From: Spirochaetes bacterium ADurb.Bin110
GTDB lineage: Bacteria; Spirochaetota; Spirochaetia; Treponematales; Rectinemataceae
Length of the DNA: 6,882 nucleotides
Reading direction: 5' to 3'
Assembly: GCA_002070755.1 (NCBI GenBank)
Contig: MWDY01000239.1
Coordinates: 1-6,882 of the forward strand
Position numbers and translations under genes: made by a program. Of this stretch, positions 1 to 6,079 are shown piece by piece. Every line of letters starts with the position of its first letter. The stretch's first letter is position 1. The notes under the pieces were generated by a model. The model saw only the letters and a list, made by a program, of their open reading frames with translations. It had not been told where the DNA came from and searched no databases.

Positions 1-1
1 C

Positions 2-646
2 ATTGTATCATGGTTTCCATTGGTCTTGCTTCTGTCTATGATCGGAGGCCTCGCTCTGTTTTCCGCTATCTCAGCCCGAGGTGGAATCCATCCCGCAAGT
101 GGAATTTTCGTTCTTGTGCTTGCTTTTGTAGGGCTAACATGGCTCGTCTTTGCAAAGAAGGAAAAGGAAGAAGCAAAAAACCTTATCCTCCATCTAGACT
201 GGATGACACTCGTTTTTCTCGTTGGCATTTTCATCGTAGTGGGAGTATTAGCCGAATCGAGCCTTCTAAAACAGCTTGCAGAACAGCTAGCCCAATGGGT
301 TAAGGGTGACGTCTTTTTGGCTTTCACGCTGATTATAGCCATATCTGTGCTTATTTCGGGATTTGTGGATAATGTGCCGTATATTGCGGCGATGCTTCCT
401 GTGGCGAGCGCGCTTGCAGAGGCAATGCAGGTCCAGCCAGATCTGTTGATGTTTGGCCTTCTCATTGGTTCTTGCCTTGGCGGAAACCTGACACCCTTTG
501 GCGCTTCCGCCAACATCGTTGCAGTAGGGCTTTCGGAAAAACACGGATCAAAGGTTAGTTTCTGGAACTGGGTCAAGCTTGCGGGTCCCTTTACTATCAT
601 AACGACTATCGCAGCATCGGCCTTTATTTGGCTCGTGTGGGCTTGA
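2..646 (+). CDS. ArsB/NhaD/SLC13-like ion transporter, C-terminal part (5' end cut by window edge)
   Basis: The reading frame is open to the left edge, so the gene begins upstream; the TTG at 20 is an internal leucine codon, not a start. About 214 residues are visible, roughly half of a typical 400-450 residue family member. They form several hydrophobic segments, separated by a short basic loop (KKEKEEAKN). Three motifs match the ion transporter superfamily (ArsB, NhaD, citrate/SLC13 permeases): DWMTLVFLVGIFIVVGVL, then SGFVDNVPYIAAMLPV, which resembles the conserved DNVP re-entrant region, then GSCLGGNLTPFGASANIVAV, which resembles the second-repeat GGN.T..GASAN signature. The protein should sit in the inner membrane and move an anion or exchange Na+/H+. 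The substrate cannot be told from this half. The 171-base gap and the promoter that follow separate it from the purine operon, so a functional link is not indicated. The family call is firm, the specificity open. Confidence 0.85.
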   Translation: MVSWFPLVLLLSMIGGLALFSAISARGGIHPASGIFVLVLAFVGLTWLVFAKKEKEEAKNLILHLDWMTLVFLVGIFIVVGVLAESSLLKQLAEQLAQWVKGDVFLAFTLIIAISVLISGFVDNVPYIAAMLPVASALAEAMQVQPDLLMFGLLIGSCLGGNLTPFGASANIVAVGLSEKHGSKVSFWNWVKLAGPFTIITTIAASAFIWLVWA

Positions 647-666
647 AGTATTTTATAGTATTTCAT
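647..666 (+). repeat. Tandem 10-base direct repeat after the transporter stop codon
   Basis: AGTATTTTAT is followed immediately by AGTATTTCAT (one mismatch), starting at the base after the TGA stop. The unit length is close to one helical turn. There is no hairpin followed by a T-run here, so it does not look like an intrinsic terminator. No function is assigned. Confidence 0.5.
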
Positions 667-704
667 AGGGCCATAAGATTGGGTCAGACGCGCACAATAA
701 GATC

Positions 705-743
705 GGCTGATAGCTAAGATTTATGGGCAGGCGGCTATCGGTC
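705..743 (+). other. Imperfect inverted repeat (possible hairpin) in the intergenic region
   Basis: GGCTGATAGC (705-714) can pair with GCTATCGGTC (734-743) over 10 pairs, two of them G-U wobbles, around a 19-base loop. It lies between the transporter and the purL promoter. The bases after it (AAGATTCAAAATG) contain no T-run, so it does not fit an intrinsic terminator. It could act in transporter mRNA 3'-end processing or as a DNA dyad, or it could be chance. The rest of the 647-783 stretch shows only scattered TAAGAT hexamers (674, 698, 715) and no gene. Confidence 0.3.
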
Positions 744-783
744 AAGATTCAAAATGTGCCATTTGCTAGGATTCGAGGACAGC

Positions 784-812
784 TTGACAATCTATCCATA
801 TCGCGATAGATA
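784..812 (+). promoter_or_regulatory. Candidate sigma-70-type promoter of the purine operon
   Basis: A perfect -35 box, TTGACA, lies at 784-789. A 17-base spacer leads to TAGATA at 807-812, a weak -10 box that keeps the leading TA and the A at position 4. TAGTAT at 811-816 matches the -10 consensus better but leaves a 21-base spacer. With either box, transcription would start about 818-823, on or just past the purL ATG at 818. This is the only strong promoter-like sequence in the gap, and it faces the operon. Confidence 0.55.
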
Positions 813-814
813 GT
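787..814. promoter_or_regulatory. Inverted repeat overlapping the promoter, candidate operator
   Basis: ATCTATC (790-796) and GATAGAT (805-811) are perfect inverted arms separated by 8 bases. Beyond one unpaired position, the flanks AC (787-788) and GT (813-814) also pair, giving a near-palindrome of 28 bases. A second perfect palindrome, TATCGCGATA (799-808), is nested within it but has a different centre. The dyad spans the promoter spacer and -10 region, a usual place for a repressor to bind. Neither sequence resembles the PurR operators I know from E. coli or Bacillus, so the regulator is unknown. Confidence 0.4.
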
Positions 815-817
815 ATT

Positions 818-3799
818 ATGGCTAACGGAGGAAATCTTTATAGGTTCGAGGTTCGAACCAGGGGAGCCGGAAGCCCGCGCATAGAAGCATTAAAAGCGGA
901 TGTGCGCGCGCTAGGGATGGGGATACTGCGCAGTGCGCGAGACATCGCGCTCTACTTTGTGGAAGGTGATTTAGCGCCCGAGGAGCTTTGTCTTCTCGGG
1001 CGTTTTCTTTTATCCGATCCGGTGGAGGAGACATTTGTATGGCGAGAAGTGTCGCGAAATGCATTACATGGTCCAATCTCAAGTCCGGATTCGGTCTGGA
1101 TCGTAGAGATTTGCCGAAAGCCCGGAGTTACGGATGCTGTCGCCAACGAGCTTGTCAGAGCAGCGCGGGAGACGGGTATTTTAGGTCTCAATAGGGCAGC
1201 GACAGGTATCCGCTGGGAGCTCGAGGCAGACTGGCTCGATGAAGCTACACTCTCAAAGCTGACCAGAGTGCTTCTAGCGAATTCGGTGATAGAGCGTTGG
1301 GAGTTTGGGGAAATCGAACCTGTTTTCCCAGAGGAACAGCCTTTTGTTCCAGAAGTCGAGTGCTACGATCTTAGAAACATGGATGACGATTCTCTGCTCT
1401 CGCTATCTTCCGAAAGGCGACTAGCACTCGATCTTGCCGAGATGAAGGCCATTCGAGCTTGGTCTATCGCAAAGGAACATAAGATTACCGATGTAGAGCT
1501 TGAAATGATCGCCCAGACATGGAGCGAGCATTGCGTGCACAAGACCTTCAAAGCCGATATCGAGGTAAGAAGCGATTCAAATTCAAGCGATGGAAATTCA
1601 CCGTATCCAAGCATTATACATAGCATCTTCAACACCTATATCAAAAACACTACCGAAGAAATTGGAGCTCCGTGGGTAAAGTCCGCTTTTGTCGACAATG
1701 CCGGCATTGTGAGCTTCGATGACCAATGGGACATTTCATTCAAGGTGGAAACACACAACCATCCTTCCGCAATCGAGCCTTTTGGGGGCGCCAATACAGG
1801 AGTAGGAGGAGTTATTCGCGATATTATGGGTGTCTCAGCAAAGCCGATAGCGTCGACCGACATTCTTTGCTTTGGGCCTCCTGATATGGTGGAAAAAGAC
1901 TTGCCTCAAGGGACGCTGCATCCACGCCATGTAGCGCGAGGCGTTGTTGCTGGTGTCGAGGATTATGGCAACAAGATGGGTATTCCCACTGTCAATGGAG
2001 CGGTTCATTTTCATCTTGGCTATGCGGCAAATCCGCTTGTGTACTGCGGCTGTGTGGGGCTTGCGCCTCGTGGCATACATCGAAATAGGCCAGAGCCAAG
2101 CGATCGTGTGATAGTTCTGGGAGGGCGAACAGGCCGAGATGGCATTCGCGGAGCCACTTTTTCTTCGATGAAGATGGATGGTTCTACTGGAGAAGTTGCC
2201 GGCGCGTCGGTACAGATAGGAGATCCTATTGTCCAAAAAAGAGCCTTAGATGTGCTTCTAGCGGCGCGCGATGCAGGACTATACGATGCGGTGACGGATT
2301 GTGGGGCAGGAGGGCTTTCTTCTGCGGTTGGAGAAATGGCACGAGAGCTCGGGGCGGAGATCGAGCTTTCTGGTCTTGGCACCAAATATCCCGGGCTCGC
2401 CCCCTGGGAGCTCTGGCTGTCCGAGGCTCAAGAACGTATGGTCTTAGCCATACCTCCTCGACATGTCAAGGCTTTTTCGGAGCTATGCAGTATTTTTGAA
2501 TCCGAATTTTGGGATATTGGAGCATTTGGAAGCAATTCAGAGCTGAAAGTGAGGATGAAAGGCGAGCTCGTACTCGATCTGGACATGGTATTTTTGCATC
2601 AAGGCTTACCTAAAAAGCTGCTTGTGGCGGAGGAACCACTACAAAAATCGCTACAAGAACCATTACAAAAATCGCTCAAGACAAATGTGGTCGATCTCAA
2701 AGGCCAGTTTCTAAAACTGCTTGGCAGCCAGGAAGTTACCTCGCGCGAGAGAATAGTGCGCCGCTATGACCATGAAGTGCAAGGCAATAGCGTTATCAAG
2801 CCCTTCGTAGGTGCTTTCTGCGATTCGCCTTCGGATGCGGCGGTTCTAAAGCCTCGAGAAGCAGCCGGAGAATGGGGCATGGCGCTTTCCAATGGTTTTA
2901 GGTCGGACTATGGTGAACTCGATCCTTATCGGGGTGCATGGGCTGCAGTGGACGAAGCCATGCGGAACATAGTGGCAAGCGGGGGCGATCCGCGGCGGAC
3001 CGCAATTCTCGATAATTTCTGTATGGGAGATCCTAATGATCCTGGAGTAATGTGGTCGCTTTTGGAGAGTGCGCGGGGCCTGAGAGAAGCGGCCTTGTCC
3101 TTTCATACTCCAATCATCTCTGGTAAAGATTCCTTCTACAACGAATACATGGGCGCTGACGGAAGCAGGCATGCCGTTCCGCCGTCGCTGCTTGTATCGG
3201 CATTGGCCTTTGTGCCCAAGGTTGAGCGGATAGTGACTACTTTTCTTAAGCAGCCAGGCGATTCGATCTGGCTTGTGGGAGATTTTAAGCCCGCTGCAAT
3301 ATGGGAAAACGAAGTGCCCGACATAAGCCCAAAAGCGCCGAAGGTCTATGGCGCCTTGTTCGACGCGATTCAAGAAGGGGAAGTGCTCGCTGCGCATGAT
3401 CTCTCCGAAGGAGGCCTTGCTGTAGCTCTTGCGGAGATGTGCATTGGAGGAAGACTGGGCGCTCGGATCAGGCTGCCCGATATGAATAAAAAGAGGAATA
3501 ATCCCATAAGCGAGACCATGGAACAAGATAATATTCTTGGAGCCTCATGGCTTACTCTCTTTGGTGAGACGATGGGTTGTCTTTTGGTCGAGGTAAGTGC
3601 CGGAAAAGAAGAGCAATTTGCGGCGCGATTCGCTATGAATTCTTCAAATGCGCGCCTAGAACAAGAGAATCTAGCTAAGAGGCTTGGCGAAGTATCGAAG
3701 GGACCTTCTCTTGAAATTGGGGATCCATTTCTTTTCTCGGTTTCCATGAAGGAAATGCTCGAAGCTTGGAAAGGCGCAAGCCAGGAGTTGCTTACATGA
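818..3799 (+). CDS. purL: Phosphoribosylformylglycinamidine synthase, PurS-PurL fusion subunit
   Basis: This is the synthetase subunit of FGAM synthase, cytoplasmic, IMP pathway step 4: FGAR + ATP + ammonia (from glutamine through PurQ) gives FGAM. At 993 residues it is longer than stand-alone PurL (about 600-750) and shorter than the enterobacterial PurL (about 1,300), which carries its own glutaminase domain. Residues 7-78 and 92-164 are two PurS-like repeats; the second ends in LLANSVIERWEF, close to the PurS C-terminus. Synthetase motifs follow: QTWSEHCVHKTF (233-244), KVETHNHPSAIEPFGGANTG (309-328), GRDGIRGATFSS (439-450), QIGDP (466-470), DCGAGGLSS (494-502), SEAQERM (535-541), SNGFRSDYGE (691-700), SGKDSFYNEY (768-777) and AHDLSEGGLAVALAEM (859-874). 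There is no Cys-His-Glu glutaminase domain, in keeping with purQ next door. ATG 818 is the only usable start: a TGA lies in frame at 785, and no ATG, GTG or TTG falls between. No Shine-Dalgarno precedes it. Ser/Asn-rich and Gln/Lys-rich loop insertions arise from tandem duplications (1571-1600, 2633-2680). Confidence 0.96.
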   Translation: MANGGNLYRFEVRTRGAGSPRIEALKADVRALGMGILRSARDIALYFVEGDLAPEELCLLGRFLLSDPVEETFVWREVSRNALHGPISSPDSVWIVEICRKPGVTDAVANELVRAARETGILGLNRAATGIRWELEADWLDEATLSKLTRVLLANSVIERWEFGEIEPVFPEEQPFVPEVECYDLRNMDDDSLLSLSSERRLALDLAEMKAIRAWSIAKEHKITDVELEMIAQTWSEHCVHKTFKADIEVRSDSNSSDGNSPYPSIIHSIFNTYIKNTTEEIGAPWVKSAFVDNAGIVSFDDQWDISFKVETHNHPSAIEPFGGANTGVGGVIRDIMGVSAKPIASTDILCFGPPDMVEKDLPQGTLHPRHVARGVVAGVEDYGNKMGIPTVNGAVHFHLGYAANPLVYCGCVGLAPRGIHRNRPEPSDRVIVLGGRTGRDGIRGATFSSMKMDGSTGEVAGASVQIGDPIVQKRALDVLLAARDAGLYDAVTDCGAGGLSSAVGEMARELGAEIELSGLGTKYPGLAPWELWLSEAQERMVLAIPPRHVKAFSELCSIFESEFWDIGAFGSNSELKVRMKGELVLDLDMVFLHQGLPKKLLVAEEPLQKSLQEPLQKSLKTNVVDLKGQFLKLLGSQEVTSRERIVRRYDHEVQGNSVIKPFVGAFCDSPSDAAVLKPREAAGEWGMALSNGFRSDYGELDPYRGAWAAVDEAMRNIVASGGDPRRTAILDNFCMGDPNDPGVMWSLLESARGLREAALSFHTPIISGKDSFYNEYMGADGSRHAVPPSLLVSALAFVPKVERIVTTFLKQPGDSIWLVGDFKPAAIWENEVPDISPKAPKVYGALFDAIQEGEVLAAHDLSEGGLAVALAEMCIGGRLGARIRLPDMNKKRNNPISETMEQDNILGASWLTLFGETMGCLLVEVSAGKEEQFAARFAMNSSNARLEQENLAKRLGEVSKGPSLEIGDPFLFSVSMKEMLEAWKGASQELLT
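1571..1600 (+). repeat. 15-base in-frame tandem duplication in purL
   Basis: AGCGATTCAAATTCA (1571-1585) is followed directly by AGCGATGGAAATTCA (1586-1600), differing at 2 of 15 bases. They encode SDSNS and SDGNS, residues 252-261. This Ser/Asn/Asp-rich stretch lies just after the conserved TWSEHC motif region, where a flexible surface loop is likely. The length keeps the frame. Confidence 0.75.
2633..2680 (+). repeat. 24-base in-frame tandem duplication in the PurL inter-half linker
   Basis: Two 24-base units (2633-2656 and 2657-2680) share a nearly identical core, with the 12 bases ACAAAAATCGCT fully conserved; only one early base and the last codon differ. They encode EPLQKSLQ and EPLQKSLK, residues 606-621. 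The repeat sits between the two halves of the PurL synthetase core, after DLDMVFLHQGLP and before the second half begins, where length variation should be tolerated. The high DNA identity suggests a fairly recent event. Confidence 0.85.
3783..3787 (+). promoter_or_regulatory. Ribosome binding site that fixes the purQ start
   Basis: AGGAG inside the last codons of purL lies 8 bases before the ATG at 3796. The ATG 30 bases further upstream (3766) has no comparable site. The ATG at 3796 also gives the family-typical N-terminus MKAIILKAPGTN and an ATGA overlap with the purL stop. Confidence 0.8.
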
Positions 3800-4557
3800 A
3801 AGCGATTATTCTCAAGGCTCCAGGCACCAATCGAGATTACGATGTGCAATCTGCCATAGAGCAAGCCGGAGGTCATGCTGATATCCTGCCTATTTCTCGT
3901 CTTCGTGGTGATGCAAGGCTTTTGCGCAACTATGGTATGCTCGTCATTCCGGGAGGCTTTTCTTATGGCGATGCGTTGGGGGCTGGAAGGCTGTTTGCTC
4001 TTGATCTTTCGTGCTTCTTTGCAGAAGAAGTAGGGCGCTTTATAGAATCTGGTAAGCCGGTACTAGGTATTTGCAATGGCTTTCAGGTATTGGTGAGAGC
4101 AGGAATACTGCCGGGAAAACAATTTGAACCCCATAGATTCACTCTTGCGCAGAATGAGAACGGGAGTTTCGATTGCAGATGGGTGCGCCTTATGGCGCCA
4201 GCTTCTAACTCTATTTGGACAAGAGGGATCGATTTCCTTTTCTGCCCGATAGCGCATGGCGAAGGGCGCTTCAGCGTAGACTCGGCTGAGGCCATTGAAA
4301 AGTTAGAGAAAAAAGGCTGTATCGCTCTCCAATATACAGATTCTTCGGGTGAGCTCGCCCATGGCAGTTTTCCTGAGAATCCCAATGGATCGATAAGAGA
4401 TATTGCGGGTATCTGCAATCCAAAAGGCAATGTGCTAGGACTAATGCCTCATCCCGAGAATGCGGTTTTTGAGTGGCAGACTTTGGCTCTGGCTGGCCGC
4501 AAAGCGAGTGGCGCACGCAAGCTCTTTGAAAATGGATTGCGGTATGCGGCTTTGTGA
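3796..4557 (+). CDS. purQ: Phosphoribosylformylglycinamidine synthase, glutaminase subunit PurQ
   Basis: This class I (triad) glutamine amidotransferase hydrolyses glutamine and passes ammonia to PurL for FGAM formation. From the ATG at 3796 it has 253 residues, in the range of longer PurQ forms. The sequence opens with KAIILKAPGTNRDYD, the usual PurQ strand with G.N.D. The oxyanion region is IPGGFSYGDALGAGR (51-65). The nucleophile elbow is GICNGFQVL (91-99), with Cys93 as the predicted nucleophile. The rest of the triad is His219 and Glu221 in MPHPE (217-221). FCPIAHGEGRF (149-159) is another PurQ signature. The start overlaps the purL stop (ATGA, 3796-3799), so translation of the two subunits is probably coupled, which suits the complex they form. 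All key residues are present. A longer start at 3766 would add ten residues with no family counterpart. Confidence 0.95.
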   Translation: MKAIILKAPGTNRDYDVQSAIEQAGGHADILPISRLRGDARLLRNYGMLVIPGGFSYGDALGAGRLFALDLSCFFAEEVGRFIESGKPVLGICNGFQVLVRAGILPGKQFEPHRFTLAQNENGSFDCRWVRLMAPASNSIWTRGIDFLFCPIAHGEGRFSVDSAEAIEKLEKKGCIALQYTDSSGELAHGSFPENPNGSIRDIAGICNPKGNVLGLMPHPENAVFEWQTLALAGRKASGARKLFENGLRYAAL

Positions 4558-4569
4558 GAAGGAGGCAGC

Positions 4570-5550
4570 ATGGTTTCGGAGGATCTAGTAAGGCAACTTA
4601 TGACAATTGCTTTTCGAGGTACAGGCAAAGCCGATGGAGAGGGTAAGGTCAGGGAATGGTGGGAACTGTTGGGCAATAAGAGGCTCATAGCAACCACGGA
4701 CAGAATCTCTGCTTTTGACAGGGTGCTTGCAGCCGTGCCTTTTAAGGGGCAGATCCTAAATGAGCTTTCAGCCTTCTGGTTTAGAAGAACTGAGGATATC
4801 ATCGCCAATCACTTGCTCTCTTTGCCCGATCCTAATTGTTCCGTGGTCGAGGAGACAAGACCGCTCCCGATCGAAGTCGTAGTTCGAGGTTACATAACCG
4901 GAGTCACTTCCACGGCTCTCTGGAGGCGATATGAGCTAGGCGAGCGAATAATCTATGGGCAGCGTTTTCCCGAAGGTATGCGCAAGAATGAGAAGCTTCC
5001 GCATCCAGTTATCACGCCCACAACAAAGGGTGGTCCTAGTGGCCACGATGAAAGGCTCGAACCTCGAGAAGTAGTAGAAAAAGGCTACTTAGATGCGGCC
5101 ATATGGAATGATGTCCAAGATGCGGCTTTTGCGCTTTTTTCTAGGGGAACGGATTGTGCCAAGCGTGCTGGCCTTATCTTAGTGGATACCAAATATGAAT
5201 TCGGCATTGCTCCTGACGGTTCGCTCATGCTAATCGATGAAGTCCACACACCTGATTCATCGCGCTTCTGGCTTGCTTCGAGCTATGAGGAACGATTCGA
5301 AGCGGGGCTCGAGCCAGAAAGCAGAGACAAGGAATTTGTACGCCTCTTCTATTCAGAATTAGGTTATCTAGGCGATGGAGACATACCCAATCTTCCTGCG
5401 TCGGTGTGGATTAGAACAAGCCTTTTGTACCAAGAATTATATGAAAAACTAACTGGCCTTGCCTTTGTGCCTTGCTCTTACCCCGCGGAAGAACGCATTA
5501 TGCGAATCGTAAAAGAGTCAAAAGAAAAAGAGCGCAGCTCGGAGGATTAA
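4570..5550 (+). CDS. purC: Phosphoribosylaminoimidazole-succinocarboxamide (SAICAR) synthase PurC
   Basis: PurC catalyses IMP pathway step 7 in the cytoplasm: CAIR + aspartate + ATP gives SAICAR + ADP + phosphate. The protein has 326 residues, the longer form similar to yeast Ade1 (about 300) rather than the roughly 240-residue enterobacterial form. Visible motifs are GKVREWWEL (25-33, nucleotide phosphate loop), TTDRISAFDRVL (42-53), VVRGYITG (104-111), LPHPVITPTTKGGPSGHDE (143-161), LVDTKYEFG (204-212) and LIDEVHTPDSSRFW (221-234), the last two being ATP- and metal-binding signatures. ATG 4570 is preceded by AAGGAGG (4559-4565), a strong Shine-Dalgarno that begins one base after the purQ stop, so the gap is only 12 bases. 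The last dozen residues (KESKEKERSSED) are a charged tail beyond the conserved fold. Its product step directly follows that of the next gene, purE. Confidence 0.96.
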   Translation: MVSEDLVRQLMTIAFRGTGKADGEGKVREWWELLGNKRLIATTDRISAFDRVLAAVPFKGQILNELSAFWFRRTEDIIANHLLSLPDPNCSVVEETRPLPIEVVVRGYITGVTSTALWRRYELGERIIYGQRFPEGMRKNEKLPHPVITPTTKGGPSGHDERLEPREVVEKGYLDAAIWNDVQDAAFALFSRGTDCAKRAGLILVDTKYEFGIAPDGSLMLIDEVHTPDSSRFWLASSYEERFEAGLEPESRDKEFVRLFYSELGYLGDGDIPNLPASVWIRTSLLYQELYEKLTGLAFVPCSYPAEERIMRIVKESKEKERSSED

Positions 5551-5551
5551 G

Positions 5552-6079
5552 ATGAATCGGAGCAGAGTCATCGTTTTTGCAGGATCGCCTGCAGACAAAG
5601 CACATTTCGAAGCGATCCAGAAGGCTCTCGAAGCATTCGGAATTCTGTGTCTAACTCGCATTGCATCTGCGCACAAGACCCCTAAAAGGCTTATAGACAT
5701 GATCAAGAGCTACGATTCAGAAGGAATTCCCACTGTGTATATCACTGTTGCAGGCAGATCGAATGCGCTATCGGGCTTTGTCGATGCCGCAACTCAGTAT
5801 CCTGTTCTAGCTTGTCCACCTCCTTCGGAGCAGTGGGCTACCTACGATATTTGGTCGAGCCTCCGCATGCCTTCTGGTATAGCTTCCGCTCTAATTCTCG
5901 ATCCGATCAATGCAGCTCTCTGCGCTGCAAAGTTGCTCGCTCTCAAAGACGAATCATTGCGTGAAAACATTCGCCGATTCCAGCAGCAACAGATAGATCG
6001 ACTTATCGAAGAAGATCGGCTCATAGAAAAGAGCGAAACAATCGAGAAAAAGAATATGCAAGAGAGGCCTCGTACATGA
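5552..6079 (+). CDS. purE: Class II PurE, 5-aminoimidazole ribonucleotide (AIR) carboxylase
   Basis: PurE makes CAIR, the PurC substrate. Class I PurE mutates N5-CAIR made by PurK, whereas class II enzymes (animals, T. denticola) carboxylate AIR directly with CO2. Here the class II signatures are clear: VAGRSNALSGF (66-76) where class I has a GAGGAAHLPG-like loop, and CPPPSEQWATYDIWSSLRMP (88-107) where class I has the GVP.....G.D.L.S..QMP pattern. IASAHKTP (37-44) is the shared active-site His region, with Lys rather than the Arg usual in class I. FAGSPADKAH (9-18) stands for the phosphate-binding GS.SD loop; the S of SD is replaced by A but the D is kept. Length is 175 residues, with a charged Gln/Glu/Lys-rich C-terminal tail from about 141, partly made by a duplication. 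GGAGG (5541-5545) inside the purC end serves the ATG, one base after the purC stop. The class assignment rests on motifs, not on a computed alignment. Confidence 0.93.
   Translation: MNRSRVIVFAGSPADKAHFEAIQKALEAFGILCLTRIASAHKTPKRLIDMIKSYDSEGIPTVYITVAGRSNALSGFVDAATQYPVLACPPPSEQWATYDIWSSLRMPSGIASALILDPINAALCAAKLLALKDESLRENIRRFQQQQIDRLIEEDRLIEKSETIEKKNMQERPRT
5996..6031 (+). repeat. 18-base imperfect tandem repeat in the PurE tail
   Basis: GATCGACTTATCGAAGAA (5996-6013) is followed by GATCGGCTCATAGAAAAG (6014-6031), 13 of 18 bases identical, encoding DRLIEE and DRLIEK (residues 149-160). A more diverged echo, SETIEKK, follows. The repeat lies in the charged extension beyond the conserved PurE fold and probably extends a helix. 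It looks older than the purL and purF repeats. Confidence 0.6.

Noticed and set aside
20..22. TTG at 20 as a start codon for the transporter
   Set aside because: The frame is open to the window edge with hydrophobic residues before it, and the visible protein is only the C-terminal part of the family, so the gene is truncated rather than starting here.
705..755. Intrinsic terminator for the transporter
   Set aside because: The hairpin is imperfect, has a long loop and is followed by AAGATTCAAAA rather than a T-run.
647..817. Purine (guanine/adenine) riboswitch ahead of the operon
   Set aside because: I could not find the conserved three-way junction core or kissing-loop sequences, and the promoter leaves almost no transcribed leader.
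827..833. GGAGGAA as a Shine-Dalgarno sequence for a later purL start
   Set aside because: No in-frame ATG, GTG or TTG lies at a suitable distance downstream, and a later start would remove the first strand of the PurS-like domain. It encodes Gly-Gly-Asn.
2846..3526. 226-codon open frame on the reverse strand
   Set aside because: It lies wholly inside purL, whose motifs are intact there. Its translation shows no recognisable domain and has the composition of an antisense shadow.
3766..3795. Upstream ATG at 3766 as the purQ start (263 residues)
   Set aside because: It would overlap purL by 34 bases, lacks a clear ribosome binding site, and adds ten residues ahead of the family-typical MKAIILKAPGTN. 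The ATG at 3796 has AGGAG at good spacing and an ATGA overlap.
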